A stretch of DNA of 64,000 bases from Procambarus clarkii (GCF_040958095.1 NC_091195.1:27355586-27419585); one strand, 5' to 3'. Shown: positions 1 through 10,539, counted from the first letter of the stretch. Program-made: numbers and translations. The notes: generated by a model not told the origin, from the letters alone.

Positions 1-592
1 CTTCACCGGGGGATGTGGCTTTGCCTTTGTTTAGGGCCGCGAGTAATTTAAACTCAGTAAATGGTACGTTGCATTCATCTTCCTTGTGGAGCATGAAGTC
101 AACGAGCCTTTCTCGATCTCCGTAACCAGCATTTAATCTGAACTGTGTGTCTGGGGGAAGATTATTGAAGCTAGACGTGGTTGCCCAAGCATCGACTAAC
201 TCGTTTGCTCTGTGTAGAGGGTGAGGGTGTGCTACTTGGCCGATCTTATCGCCTTTAATTCTTTTAATATCGTTCCATGCCTGGTTGAGGGGGGTGTGAG
301 AGTTGAGACTGTTAACAAAAGTTTCCCAGTTATCTTGCCTGAGCTCTGTCATGCGCTCCCTCGCCTTGGCTAGGGCTTTCTGAAAGAGCTTGAGCATTGC
401 TGGCGTACGTGTTTCCCTATATGCAAGCCCAACTCGTCTGGCAGTGTGGTTCAAAGTACGCAGTTTGGGGTCATTGTAACAGGCATAGTGTCTATTACCT
501 TTCATATCGTTGCGACTATTGGATGGTGCAGGGGGCCGACCTAAAGGGTCAGCAAACATCTGAATGCTCTGTACTAGACCGTCGTTAAATGT

Positions 593-858
593 CTGGGGCT
601 AGATTCACGAAAGCACTTACGCAAGCACTTACGAACCTGTACATGTTTTCTCAATCTTTGGAGACTTTGTTTACAATTATTAAACAGTTAATGAGCTCCG
701 AAGCACCAGGAGGCTGTTTATAACAATAACAACAGTTGATTGGCAAGTTTTCATGCTTGCAAATGGTTTATTATATGTAACCAAAGCCGTCAAAGATTGA
801 GGAAAGATGTACACGTTCGTAAGTGCTTGCGTAAGTGCTTTCGTGAATGTGGCCCCAG
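593..858. mobile_element. MITE with ~65-bp terminal inverted repeats
   Basis: A 266-bp element whose ends are near-perfect inverted copies: the left end (CTGGGGCTAGATTCACGAAA) and the reverse complement of the right end match over about 65 bp, including the repeated ACTTACGCAAGCACTTACGAAC core. It has no coding capacity. It sits inside the LINE fragment and so is younger than it. No clear target-site duplication was seen. Confidence 0.8.
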
Positions 859-1082
859 GACTGTAGAGGGATCATAAGTGCTGTACCACTCTGACCCATG
901 AGCAACAAAGTCTTCACGTCGAGCAGGAGGAACACTGAGCCGTTTGCGTTTGAAAGTCCCACCAGGCAGGATGGTATCTCCTATACATAGAGTAGTCAAT
1001 CTAGGGTGATGATCTGACAACAAATCTGTTACAATAGATGATGTGCACCAGACGTGAGAGACGTTGACACCAACACAGAGGT

Positions 1083-1246
1083 GATTGATTGATGATTGAT
1101 GAAGATTAAGCCACCCAAAAGGTGGCACGGGCATGAGTAGTCCGTAAGTGGTGGCCCTTTTGAGCCATTACCAGTATCAAGAGCTGATACTGGAGATCTG
1201 TGGAGGTGCGACTGCACCCTGCGTGACGGGAGATGTCTCCCGTGGG
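1083..1246 (+). mobile_element. SINE (GATTGATGAAGATTAAGCC family)
   Basis: Short non-coding repeat starting in GATTGATTGATGATTGATGA and closing near GATGTCTCCCG. It is flanked by an 11-bp direct repeat, AACACAGAGGT, at 1072-1082 and 1247-1257, which marks it as a retroposed insertion into the LINE fragment. A second copy is at 5462-5646. Confidence 0.85.
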
Positions 1247-1489
1247 AACACAGAGGTCTAGAATGCCTCCACAAATATGCGTGGGGTCAAGGTCACCCAC
1301 AATCTGCACATCTTGGCGACTATTTAGTAGCGACAGCAGTTGATTACTGTTACTGAAGCGAGAGTCACCAATGTCCTTGTGTCTAGCATTGTGGTCACCA
1401 AGAATGATGGTGGGTTCCGCTTGAGCGCAGGCTGGAAGGTCAATATAATTTAACTTTACTGCTGGAGCATATAGATTAAATCAAATCGT

Positions 1490-2207
1490 ACTCAAGTCCA
1501 TTACATCCAGCGGTCGACCCCACAGACGTATCATAAACGTTTACATGCTGTTCATTCAAAACGGGAATTTTCTCAAATATAAATTAATATGATATATTAG
1601 CATATTGCGCATATATAGGCATAGGTTAGGTTAGGTGTTTAGTATCTGTTGGCGATTATTTGTATTTGTAGTACGTGGGTGAAGCATTTATAGCGTTGTG
1701 ATTCGAACAAAATTCGTCAGTGAAGCACTTGTTCCGGATATGTTCGAACGTCAGCAGTTCAGAGTCAGCCCGTCCTCCAAACAAAGATCCAAAAGTGATT
1801 CCATGCACCCGCCAAACCCCCTGTTTATGAATGAAAAGCGGTTTACACACGACTCTCACAACTGCTGACGTTCGAACATATCCGGAACAAGTGCTTCACT
1901 GACGACTGGTGTTCGAACCACAACGCTGTAAATGCTTCACCCACGTACTACAAATACAAATAATCGCCAACAGAACCTAAACACCTAACCTAACCTATGC
2001 CTATTTATACACAATATGCTAATATATTATAATATTAATTTATACTTGAGAAAATTCCCGTTTTGAATGAACAGCATGTTAAAATTTATGAATGCGTCTG
2101 TGGGGTCGACCGCTGGATATAATGGACTTGAGTCGAGGACGGGTTGGGGGAGTTGGCGGGTGGATGGAATCACTTTTGGGTCTTTGTTTGGAGGACGGGC
2201 TGAGGAC
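1490..2207. repeat. Complex inverted repeat (A-B-A'-B')
   Basis: Block A (1490-1765) reappears inverted at about 1858-2135, and block B (about 1768-1815) reappears inverted at about 2147-2207. The order A B A' B' means that reading each strand gives the two blocks in opposite order, as if two units of a tandem repeat had been joined head to head. Block A holds two TTAGG-like units (GGTTAGGTTAGG) near 1625. No ORF of note is present. Confidence 0.75.
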
Positions 2208-2209
2208 TT

Positions 2210-2490
2210 ACAACTGATTATATACTGATTATATACATTGATTATATACTGATTATATACATTGTGGGCTGTTTATATACATTGAGGAGAGAGTTGCCCA
2301 CATAGATCCTCACTCCATGATATTGTTGACACTCAATTTGCTTTTCTCGATCGAAGATTTATTTCTGGTGTGGTGATTATGGGTTCTGTTACATCTGTCA
2401 AGGAAGTTTCAGATCAGAATTTGCGTTTAGGTACATGTAAATGGCACAGGAGAATGTGTAGAGTTTATGTTTAGCATCTTTAGGGACTAG
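2210..2490. other. Intergenic, short TATATACA-rich repeat
   Basis: Holds three or four near copies of ACTGATTATATACATTG (about 2218-2285); nothing else is recognisable. Confidence 0.4.
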
Positions 2491-2493
2491 GCA

Positions 2494-2600
2494 GTCTCCG
2501 TGGTGTAGTGGTAAGACACTCGCCTGGCGTTCCGCGAGCGCTATGTCATGGGTTCGTATCCTGGCCGGGGAGGATTTACTGGGCAGAACAGAGTGGGGAA
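2494..2600 (+). mobile_element. tRNA-headed SINE, CTCCGTGG type
   Basis: Begins with a tRNA-like head: TCTCCGTGGTGTAGTGGTAA carries a box A-like sequence and GGGTTCGTATCC a box B-like sequence, and the head closes at CCGGGGAGG. A second copy with the same head is at 24072-24292 on the minus strand, which shows that this is a repeat and not a tRNA gene. Confidence 0.65.
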
Positions 2601-3167
2601 CATATTATCTGATTTTAGAGAGTATACCAACTGTTTTTGAGACTTTCTTAGTAATGTGTTGTATGTGGGTGCTGAAGTTGAGTCTCTTGTCTAAGTATAG
2701 ACCAATGAACTTTCCATCATTTTTATGCCTGATGTTAACCAATGATTAATCTTTACTGAGTTAACTTAATTCTCCTGTAAGACTTCAGGCGCCGTGTACC
2801 TAACCCCATAAGTCTTTACCTTTCAGATAAAGGAGAGACGAACCTCAATAAGTGTGCACAGTTACCTGATACTTATAGTTTAATTAACAAATCATATGAT
2901 TCATATTCCCGTAAATCCTCGTGGTCCAGCCACGCTAAAGTAAGTCATGCAGATGTTAACCATGCACTCTACTATTGTACAACCTATGAACACACCGTCA
3001 AGAGATGCACCAATCACCATTGTAAAACTAGCACTGATTCGCAGAGGCCTAAAACTCATCCTCCCAAGCCTAATAAGCTTGTATTGCATATCAATGTTCC
3101 AGCTTCTGATCTTTATTTATTGAACAGACAGGTGTATCCAGGAACTGTCTCTGCCAACGGTGGAGGT

Positions 3168-3238
3168 CGGTCTACGGGCTCACCATAGCCCGTGCTACTT
3201 GGAAATTTTTGTTCCAAGTAGCGATTCTTAAACAACAA
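3168..3238 (+). mobile_element. Short SINE (GCTCACCATAGCCCGTGCTA family)
   Basis: Seventy-one bp flanked by a 13-bp direct repeat CAACGGTGGAGGT at 3155-3167 and 3239-3251. Contains the small hairpin CTACTTGGAA / TTCCAAGTAG. Related copies at 4889-4960 and 15445-15535. Confidence 0.85.
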
Positions 3239-3677
3239 CAACGGTGGAGGTTTTTCTGGAAAGGTCAGAGTGAACATCTTGAGGGTCTTAGCTGCTCTAC
3301 GAAGTATTCTACTGAAAGTCGCTGCACCCAAAGTCACGAACACGGGAGAGGCCGTCCTCATCACCGACCTCACTGCAACCACTCCATACCCACTCGCCAG
3401 AGTCCATCTGAATTGTCCCTTCATTCGTGTTGAAGTCCAAGTCGCCATTCGGGGGAAGCCTTTCTCCATGCCAGGAATTCAACTTCTGGACAACGGCTTG
3501 GTCCACGAACCCTAGTCATCTGTGACAAACCCCAGGTGTGTGACTCAGCCACGGAAGATGATCCTGGAATGAAGTATGCCGCAGAGGAGGTACCGGTGAC
3601 ATCTCCCAGCCTGTCCTAGAGACTACTTGTGCTCAAGCTGCTCAACAAGTAGCCACAGCTGTCCCTCAAGGTTATAT

Positions 3678-3922
3678 CTTGAGGTTATCTTGAGATGATT
3701 TCGGGGCTTTTGGTGTCCCCGCAGCCCGGTCCTCGACCAGGCCTCCACCCCCAGGAAGCAGCCCGTGACAGCTGACTAACTCCCATGTACCTATTTACTG
3801 CTAGGTAACAGAGGCATTTAGGGTGAAAGAAACTTTGCCCATTTGTTTCTGCCTCGTGCGGGAATCGAACCCGCGCCACAGAATTACGAGTCCTGCGCGC
3901 TATCCACCAGGCTACGAGGCCC
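3678..3922 (-). mobile_element. tRNA-derived SINE, type B
   Basis: Minus-strand SINE. Its head folds as a nearly intact tRNA: acceptor halves GCCTCGT and ACGAGGC, T arm GCGGGTTCGATTCCCGC and an anticodon loop CTCGTAA. The body GGGCAAAGTTTCTTTCACCC to CTCAAGATAACCTCAAG is shared with types A and C. Copies at 8392 and 42161. Confidence 0.85.
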
Positions 3923-4004
3923 ACAAGGTCTTCCACCGACTCTCAACCTGTAGGAGTTCCGTAAACTGCAACAAGCTGACATTTCTTGAACTTCCTTGTG
4001 CAGG

Positions 4005-4223
4005 CGAGGAGTCACAATAACGTGGCTGAAGTATGTTGACCAGACCACACACTAGAAGGTGAAGGGACGACCACGTTTCGGTCCGTCCTGGACCATTCTC
4101 AAGTCAATTGTGTACTTGTCAATCAAGTCGATTGATTCTCAAGTCACAATCGACTTGAGAATAGTCCAGGATGGACCGAAACGCCGTCGTCCCTTCACCT
4201 TCTAGTGTGTGGTCTGGTCAACT
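4005..4223. mobile_element. Foldback hairpin repeat
   Basis: Starts with AGTCACAATAACGTGGCTGA and then forms a long imperfect inverted repeat: TTGACCAGACCACACACTAG at the left pairs with its complement near 4200-4223. The loop region carries extra CAAGTCGATTG copies. Same family as 61807-61984, 44970-45152 and 9429-9560. Inserted in the Gypsy fossil. Confidence 0.8.
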
Positions 4224-4334
4224 TGAACTCCCTTGTTCTTTCAGGCTCAGATTAAGAATGATTCCACCCCAGGATGCTTTACTGACGACAATCAGTTTTT
4301 ATACCGTAGATACAGACCCAGTAAAGAGGGTGAT

Positions 4335-4412
4335 TGGCAGGCAGAGGGTGATTGGGACACCCAGGCAGAGGGTGATTGGGACACCCAGAGGGTGATTGGG
4401 ACACCCAGACAG
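4335..4412 (+). repeat. Short tandem repeat, GGGTGATTGG
   Basis: Four imperfect copies of a unit containing GGGTGATTGGGACACCCAG, within the integrase part of the Gypsy fossil. Confidence 0.7.
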
Positions 4413-4514
4413 ATGATGATTGGGCAAATGTTGATCAGTTGGTAGTTCCCACATCTTTACGTAAAGATATTATAGACTTGGGCCCATGGCCAGACGTCCC
4501 ACTACACGAAACGG

Positions 4515-4715
4515 CAACCCGACCCCCCCCCCACACTTTGCCCGAAACACTGAGTATTAGTGGCTCTAGGCATTGTATGTACTTGGCTCTTATCTATAAA
4601 TCCAACATTATGTTTGTAACTCATTTTCTATGTATGTACTTTCACCTGATTAAACATTTTGATTCTGATTTTTTTATTTTTTATTTTTTTGATTACGGCA
4701 TCAGCAAGACCTACA
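4515..4715 (+). mobile_element. LINE 3' end (CR1/L2-like)
   Basis: Contains the cassette CCCGAAACACTGAGTATTAG, TGGCTCTAGGCATTGTATGT and an A/T-rich end with ATTAAACATTTTGATT. The same cassette ends the LINE at 37515-39035, so this is a heavily 5'-truncated relative inserted in the Gypsy fossil. Confidence 0.65.
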
Positions 4716-4888
4716 TGCTTTATTAAATTATAATTATTGGCTAGGCATGGCACGAGACGTGAAATCCATGGTTAATACTTGCCGTACATGTCAAATGGCA
4801 GGTAAAGCCAATACTCCACTGATTCCTATCCCTCTGCCTTCAGCGCCCTTCACAAAGCTCATCATCGACAGTGTCGAGCCTCTACCTT

Positions 4889-4960
4889 GAATACGGGCTC
4901 ACCATAGCCCGTGCTACATGGACACTTCATTCCGAGTACCTAAATCTGAAACACCACCAC
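4889..4960 (+). mobile_element. Short SINE (GCTCACCATAGCCCGTGCTA family)
   Basis: Second copy of the 3168-3238 repeat, with ACGGGCTCACCATAGCCCGT followed by a diverged hairpin and AACACCACCACC. It interrupts the integrase core of the Gypsy fossil. Confidence 0.7.
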
Positions 4961-5461
4961 CATTTACCTTGAACCAGTTCCGGCAACCCCTACATCACCG
5001 CCATTGTGTGTCCAACCACCAGGTTCCCCGTAGCAGTTCCCGTCAAGAACACCACGGCTCCTACAGTTGTTCAGCAGCACCTGAAGATCTTCACGCAGTA
5101 CGGATTTCCCCCAAGGAGATACTCAAGGTCTACCAAGGTAAACCTTCTCCTGTACTGAGGTGTGTAGCCACTCTTACGGATGGGTACTCCAGCAGTAATA
5201 CCTTCCCTGCTGATCCTCCTGACTGTCATGACTCCAACCCAGTCGTGTCTGACTGTGTTATCCCCCTGTCCCCTCGTCCGCCCCCTCCCCCGTCCCTTTG
5301 TCCTCCCCACCATCCCCCACTCCACTGTCCCCTTGTTCTTCTAACCATTCCGATCTTCCTTAAGTACTTACAGTCCTTATGTACTAAGTACTTACTTCCA
5401 GTAAGTGCTCCTGTGATCCAACTAATCTCTACTCATAAAGGCCTGTTCCAAGACACTCGGG

Positions 5462-5646
5462 GATTGATTGATGAAGATTAAGCCACCCAAAAGGTGGCAC
5501 GGGCATGAATAGCCCGTAAGTGGTGGCCCTTTTGAGCCATTACCAGTATCAAAAGCTGATACTGGAGATCAGTGGAGGTGCGACTGCACCCTGCGTGACG
5601 GGAGATGTCTCCCGGACCAAATGGTGACCAGCAACAAATGTCTGAT
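5462..5646 (+). mobile_element. SINE (GATTGATGAAGATTAAGCC family)
   Basis: Copy of the SINE at 1083, longer at its 3' end. CACTCGGGG occurs just before it (5453-5461) and again at about 5647-5656, consistent with a target-site duplication. It lies in the spacer ahead of the RT region of the Gypsy fossil. Confidence 0.8.
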
Positions 5647-7072
5647 CACTCGGGGATGGACTTCAGTGCGCCACAACATCAAGCTGCGTCCCGATGCGAT
5701 GCCTCTCCGTCAACGGTACTGCCGCATCAGTTCACAGAAGAGGGAAGCCATGTTCGCCGAAGTACAGTTCCTCCTCAGCAATGGACTGACCACACCTTGT
5801 GGGTCCTCTTGGGCCTCCCCCCCCCCCTGTATCTTGGTGCCCAAGCCACACAGCAAGGTAAGACTGTGTACCAATTATCGCAAATTAAACTCTGGCACAA
5901 TTAAGGACTCCAACCTCTTGCCTCGCATCGACGACATCCTAAGTGCTATTGGTAACGCTAAATTTTTGTCTCAAGTAGACCTCTTAAAGATCTATTACCA
6001 GATCAGTCTTACTGAGCGTGTTAAGGACATCTCTGCTTTCACCATTCCTTTTGGGCTCTAGAGTGACTGCCTCTTGGACTCATCAATGCCCCAGCGACCT
6101 TCCAGCAACCTGTCAACATCGTCATCCAAGAGGACACCTACACCTACCTGGATGACATCGTTGTAGCAACCAACACCTGGGAGGAACATCTACACCAGTT
6201 ACAACGATTGTTCTACAAGCTTCTCCAGGCTGGTCTAACCATTAATTTGGGCAAGTCCACGTCTGTCAAAGGTAAAATGCGCTATTTTGGTCATATCATA
6301 GGCAGTAGACGCGTAGCACGTCTTGACGTTCACCTGCAAGCTAAGCAACACTATCCACAGCCTACTTCACGTAAACAACTCATGCGTTTCCTAGACCTAG
6401 CTTCATATTATCGTCGCTTCTGCAGAATATTTTAGCACTGTTGCCACGCCTCTTATCAACCTTACCAGTCCTAAAAGGAAGTACATTTGGACCACATCAC
6501 AATACATTTGCTTTTGAACAGCTCAACACATTACTCTGTACTAATGCCATTCTGGCTTGCCAGATGTGACACGACCCTTCATCCTTAATGTTGATGCTAG
6601 CAGCACCGGCACTGGTGGTGGCGTCCTGATGCACCAGCGAGAGGGAGAAGTCTTACAGTCAGCTACTACAGCTACAAACTGAAACTTTACCAGCGTAATT
6701 TTATAATTAGAGAATAGAGAAGGAGCCATTCACCATCGTCCTGTTTACAACGTTGTGAACCCTATCTTCAAGGACACCAACCCATCACCATCTACTCCGA
6801 TCATAATCTTCTTCGGTTCCTACAACAAGCCCAGTTCTCCAATCAACAATTACTCTGTTGGGCTTTGTATCTGCAGAACTACAATTTCAAGATCTTTTAC
6901 ATCAAAGGCTCAGACAATATCATCGCAGACGCTCTCCGCCGAGTGTATGAAGTGGAACTTCCCGCTTCCATTCTGCTACCAGCATCAACATCTCAGGCAA
7001 TAAGAGGCTTTGGGGAGGAGCTGTCACGTAATTCCCCTGCATAGCTGTGATAAGTTGCCTCTTCCTCCTCCC

Positions 7073-7318
7073 TGCAGCCGGTCGGCCGAGCGGACAGCAC
7101 GCTGGACTTGTGATCCTGTGGTTCCGGGTTCAATCCCAGGCGCCGGCGAGAAACAATGGGCAGAGTTTCTTTCACACTATGCCCCCTGTTACCTAGCAGT
7201 AAAATAGGTACCTGGGTGTTAGTCAGCTGTCACGGGCTGCTTCCTGGGGGTGGAGGCCTGGTCGAGGACCGGGCCGCGGGGACACTAAAGCCCCGAAATC
7301 ATCTCAAGATAACCTCCC
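7073..7318 (+). mobile_element. tRNA-derived SINE, type A
   Basis: Head GCCGGTCGGCCGAGCGGACA with box B-like GGTTCAATCCC, body GGGCAGAGTTTCTTTCACAC, and the usual 3' part GGCCTGGTCGAGGACCGGGC to CTCAAGATAACC. One of about ten type A copies in the window. Confidence 0.9.
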
Positions 7319-8046
7319 TTCAACACCTTCATGCTACAGAACACCTCTACCCAGGTCACCCTACCAAGCCCTGTGACCCCCAGCCAGGTGTGGCAGCCGG
7401 TTCCCTTTTCCCAGGAACCATTCCAACCATTCCATTCCATTGAAATGGAATGGTACCAATCCACTCCAGGTACCCAGGAATGGATTGTGCACCTTTGGGA
7501 GGGTGCACAACAATTTTGACTTAGTGTCAAGATTTACATTTTTACTTAATGACATTTGTCTTAACTTTCTGGTCTCTATGACACTGGAGAAACTTACAAG
7601 CAGACCTTTTGAAAGTATAATATGGCCCAGATGCTTTTGGGAATATTTTACTGCACACACACACCCTCTCTAGTGGATTTAGTTCAAGATCTGGCTAACA
7701 TGAGTCCAGTGAATTAAAAACAGTTACAACACAATTGCCAGGATAGAACGTGAGGTTGTATTCAGCACTATCTCACTGTATTTCTATACATTTTCCCCGT
7801 AGCATCTATGACTGGTGCCAATACAACTAGCTCAGCAGCATAAGAAAACATTACCTTAGTACTGCCTCTGCTATACAACAGCCGGCTCTAGCAGTCTTAG
7901 CCCTCGACAATGGGTCATGATACATCCTCTTCTCTCAAATAATACATGGCATTTATTGTCAAAATCCCCAAAGGACAAAATATATTGTACTATGGAACAA
8001 TGATCACAAAAACACTGATCCAAGTATGCGGAAAACCCACATGTGA
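7319..8046. other. Intergenic, no gene seen
   Basis: Holds a short imperfect palindrome around CCATTCCATTGAAATGGAAT (7430-7452) and a (CA) run near 7655. No gene, RNA or family repeat was recognised. Confidence 0.5.
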
Positions 8047-8175
8047 AAAATAGAGAACGCTAAATGCGTTTTCGGCTTAATTTGCCTTCATCAGAGCAAA
8101 GTAGAATGAACTCTACTTTGCTCTGATGAAGGCGATTTAAGCCGAAAACGCATTTAGCATTCTCAATTTTTCACA
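8047..8175. mobile_element. Foldback repeat with hammerhead-like core
   Basis: Two inverted copies of one sequence meet near 8105. Read on the minus strand (8110-8047), one copy has CTGATGA, then a small stem GGC/GCC, then GAAA, then a short hairpin AACGC/GCGTT followed by C: the conserved core order of a hammerhead ribozyme. The plus-strand copy (8130-8165) keeps CTGATGA and GAAA but has a changed last stem. The long outer stem (stem I) is not evident. Penelope-like elements are known to carry hammerhead motifs, so a relic of such an element is likely. Confidence 0.5.
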
Positions 8176-8189
8176 TGTTCAGGTAAAGG

Positions 8190-8325
8190 TAAAGTACATA
8201 CATACAAGGTGAGATACAAAAAGTTGATGGATTTTTATAGACAGAGCTAGTACATACAATGCCTAAAACCACTATTACGCAAAGCGTTTCGGGCAGGTTT
8301 TGAAATGTGGAAAAACCAAATATGG
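8190..8325 (-). mobile_element. LINE/SINE 3' cassette
   Basis: Minus strand reads AAACCTGCCCGAAACGCTTT, GCGTAATAGTGGTTTTAGGC, ATTGTATGTACTAGCTC: nearly identical to the 3' end of the CR1/L2-like LINE at 38890-38945. Truncated copy without coding sequence. Confidence 0.7.
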
Positions 8326-8391
8326 GTTTTTCTGCATGATGTACTATAAATCGTAGCAGCCCACTATGCCTGGGCCCAGGAGTTATCTGTT

Positions 8392-8626
8392 ACCTTGAGA
8401 TGATTTCGGGGCTTTAGTGTCCCCGCGGCCCGGTCCTCGACCAGGCCTCCACCCCCAGGAAGCAGCCCGTGACAGCTGACTAACTCCCAGGTACCTATTT
8501 ACTGCTAGGTAACAGGGGCATTCAGGGTGAAAGAAACTTGGCCCATTTGTTTCTGCCTCGTGCGGGAATCGAACCCGCGCCACAGAATTACGAGGCCTGC
8601 GCGCTATCCACCAGGCTACGAGGCCC
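8392..8626 (-). mobile_element. tRNA-derived SINE, type B
   Basis: Same structure as 3678-3922, with intact-looking acceptor halves GCCTCGT/ACGAGGC; the anticodon-arm region reads GGCCTCGTAATTC here. Confidence 0.85.
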
Positions 8627-9107
8627 CATTAGGTTAGGTTAAGTTAGATTCGCCCAGTTTAGTACATAATTTTTGTTGTTGGTGTTGTGACACTTCAAGA
8701 GGATGGCTGCATGAAAAGCACCAAATAATATGATTAAAGACAGCTCCTTATTTGATTTGGGTTTTATTAAGACATTTTCAATGAAAATCACAGCCACTTT
8801 GTAGATGGGTAAAATGTGCATATGTATTAGTAATTACAGGAGATTCTTTTGTTTATTAATTCTCTAAAAAGTTTGTGTGGTCATATTAGTCACAAGGTTT
8901 TCAAGCATAATGAAATAAAAGGGCTGCCATGAGAGATGTAACATTGAATAGCTTCCGCCACCATGAAAGTGCGTAGCATTACAGTAACCAGTTTTGTAAC
9001 CAAATTGAAAGCCAGAGGGGGTGTAGAAAGTCAAATGCTTCATTTATAATAATGTATTATGTTGAGGGACAGGCAGCCTATGTATATAAATACTGTACAT
9101 TAGTAGG
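8627..9107. other. Intergenic, no gene seen
   Basis: A/T-rich sequence. A TTAGGTTAGGTTAAGTTAG stretch lies at the SINE boundary (about 8630-8648). Nothing else was recognised. Confidence 0.5.
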
Positions 9108-9560
9108 TGATGAGTCACAATAACGTGGCTGAAGTATGTTGACCAATCCACACTAGAAAATGAAGGGCAGCTAGTTACAGAGAAAGTGCTATTTCAAGAG
9201 CTACATATTTACAGTAAGTCACCATACATTAATGGTAGGCCTTATCGCTAATACATAATAGTTTGACCAATGGGGATATTACAGTCATACGGTAGCTTCT
9301 GTTTATTATTAGTCCTCACAATACACTACTTGTTTCTGAATCTCATATGTCGTTCATCTACTGGAAGCAAAATGTGGATACAGTGCAAGGATTTCAGGTA
9401 AGTTATCCATGGTAATAAGATAGGTTGCCATGGACGACGTTTCGGTCCGTTCTGGACCATTCTCAAGTCGATTGTCAAGACAATGGACTTGAGAATGGTC
9501 CAGGACGGACCGAAATGTCGTCGTCGTCCCTTCACCTTCTAGTGTGTGGTCTGGTCAACA
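9108..9560. mobile_element. Foldback hairpin repeat, split
   Basis: The left start AGTCACAATAACGTGGCTGA lies at 9113; the main hairpin is at 9429-9560, where GACGACGTTTCGGTCCGTTC pairs with its complement and the copy ends in TAGTGTGTGGTCTGGTCAAC. The intervening 9180-9428 is unrelated A/T-rich sequence, so the copy was split or rearranged. Confidence 0.6.
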
Positions 9561-10265
9561 ATGACTAGTTTTTGAAAGAGGACACAAATGCTCAGGAATT
9601 TTTTGTAATGGAGATTTGCCATCTGTAATAAATGTTCAGAAATATTTGTTACAGTTGGTAATGTACCACAAAAGAAAGCCTTAATGACATAAGCATACCA
9701 TTTTATAACATTTAAGGTTATCAGAGTAGATGTTAAACGGATCCGAGACATTTTAGTACATTTCAGCTTTCTCAACCATTCCTGGCCTACAGTGTGGGAG
9801 TGTTATATACACTAGATGTATAAAACTAGTATATATATATATATGTATATATACTAGTATATGTTTATATACTAGTGTTATATAAATACAAAATGAACTT
9901 ACTCACTTACAGCTGTTTTAAGATTACATTCAGTTGTATCTGAAGGAGGAGGCCTGGTCGACGACTGGGCCGCGGGTACACTAAGCCCCGGAAGCAACTC
10001 AAGGTAGCCTCAAGGTATCACTCCTCTACATTGCACTGTTGCACTTTATTGAGGTTACATTTCAAACTGCTACATGTAAGCAAGTAATCATCAAAAGAAG
10101 GCACCAAACCGGGAAGGCTATGTAACTTCTACATGTAACACAAGGCCCAGATTGTAATCTTGTGTAATCCTTGAGAAACACTGTGCGTGGTAGTGACTTT
10201 GCATGAATGTACACATACCACTCTTGTGTAACCTCACCAACCCATTGTACCTTCTTGTGAATAAA

Positions 10266-10309
<44 letters not shown>

Positions 10310-10539
10310 GGGACTCATCATCCCTCCCCGTCTTTTTTTTATCTCTTTCATCAAATATTAATAAAACTTTTCTGGAAAAGCTTTTAGTAACTTAATTGAG
10401 ACATACTGTATTATTGAACAAAATGGAATGATAATTTGATACAAACCTCATAAATAAAACAGCCTGAGGCCATTATGGTAAAAATATGCTTCAGATACAA
10501 AAAGTTGTCTATCAGTATTTTAAAGTCGACAAGGCATTA
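9561..10539. other. Intergenic with microsatellites and SINE tail
   Basis: Contains an alternating TA tract (9822-9875), a SINE 3' remnant at 9946-10018 (GGCCTGGTCGACGACTGGGC) and an (ATT)n microsatellite at about 10266-10308. No gene recognised. Confidence 0.6.

Larger units (their letters stand above)
1..1460 (-). mobile_element. LINE ORF2 fragment (endonuclease into RT)
   Basis: Read on the minus strand, this is part of a non-LTR retrotransposon ORF2. At about 1440-1380 it has an APE-type endonuclease motif (ILGDHNARHKD), near 1010-990 the SDHHPRL motif that ends such endonucleases, then a linker and, at the window edge (34-1), the start of the reverse transcriptase (NKGKATSPGE). The coding sequence is split by a MITE at 593-858 and a SINE at 1083-1246. 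The remaining RT lies outside the window to the left. The clade (Jockey, I or CR1 group) was not resolved. It is a dead fragment, not a host gene. Confidence 0.75.
2830..7000 (+). mobile_element. Ty3/Gypsy fossil, integrase before RT
   Basis: An old, broken LTR-retrotransposon copy with no LTRs recognised. In order along the plus strand are a gag zinc-knuckle-like segment (about 2840-3110), a protease region (3110-3640), integrase zinc-binding and core segments (4230-5150), reverse transcriptase (5640-6440, including YLDDIV) and an RNase H region (6440-7000). Integrase ahead of RT is the order described for Gmr1-like Gypsy elements rather than the usual RT-RH-IN order. At least six younger repeats have landed in it (3168, 3678, 4005, 4515, 4889, 5462). 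It is broken many times, so it is clearly old relative to those insertions. Confidence 0.7.

Noticed and set aside
2494-2575. tRNA gene
   Set aside because: The same head with a conserved body occurs at 24072 with a LINE-like tail, so it is a SINE head.
3851-3922. tRNA gene with anticodon CGT
   Set aside because: Followed by the standard SINE body and repeated at 8392 and 42161.
7405-7660. Pro/Gln-rich ORFs around a CCATT palindrome
   Set aside because: Overlapping frames on both strands over a short palindrome; no domain.
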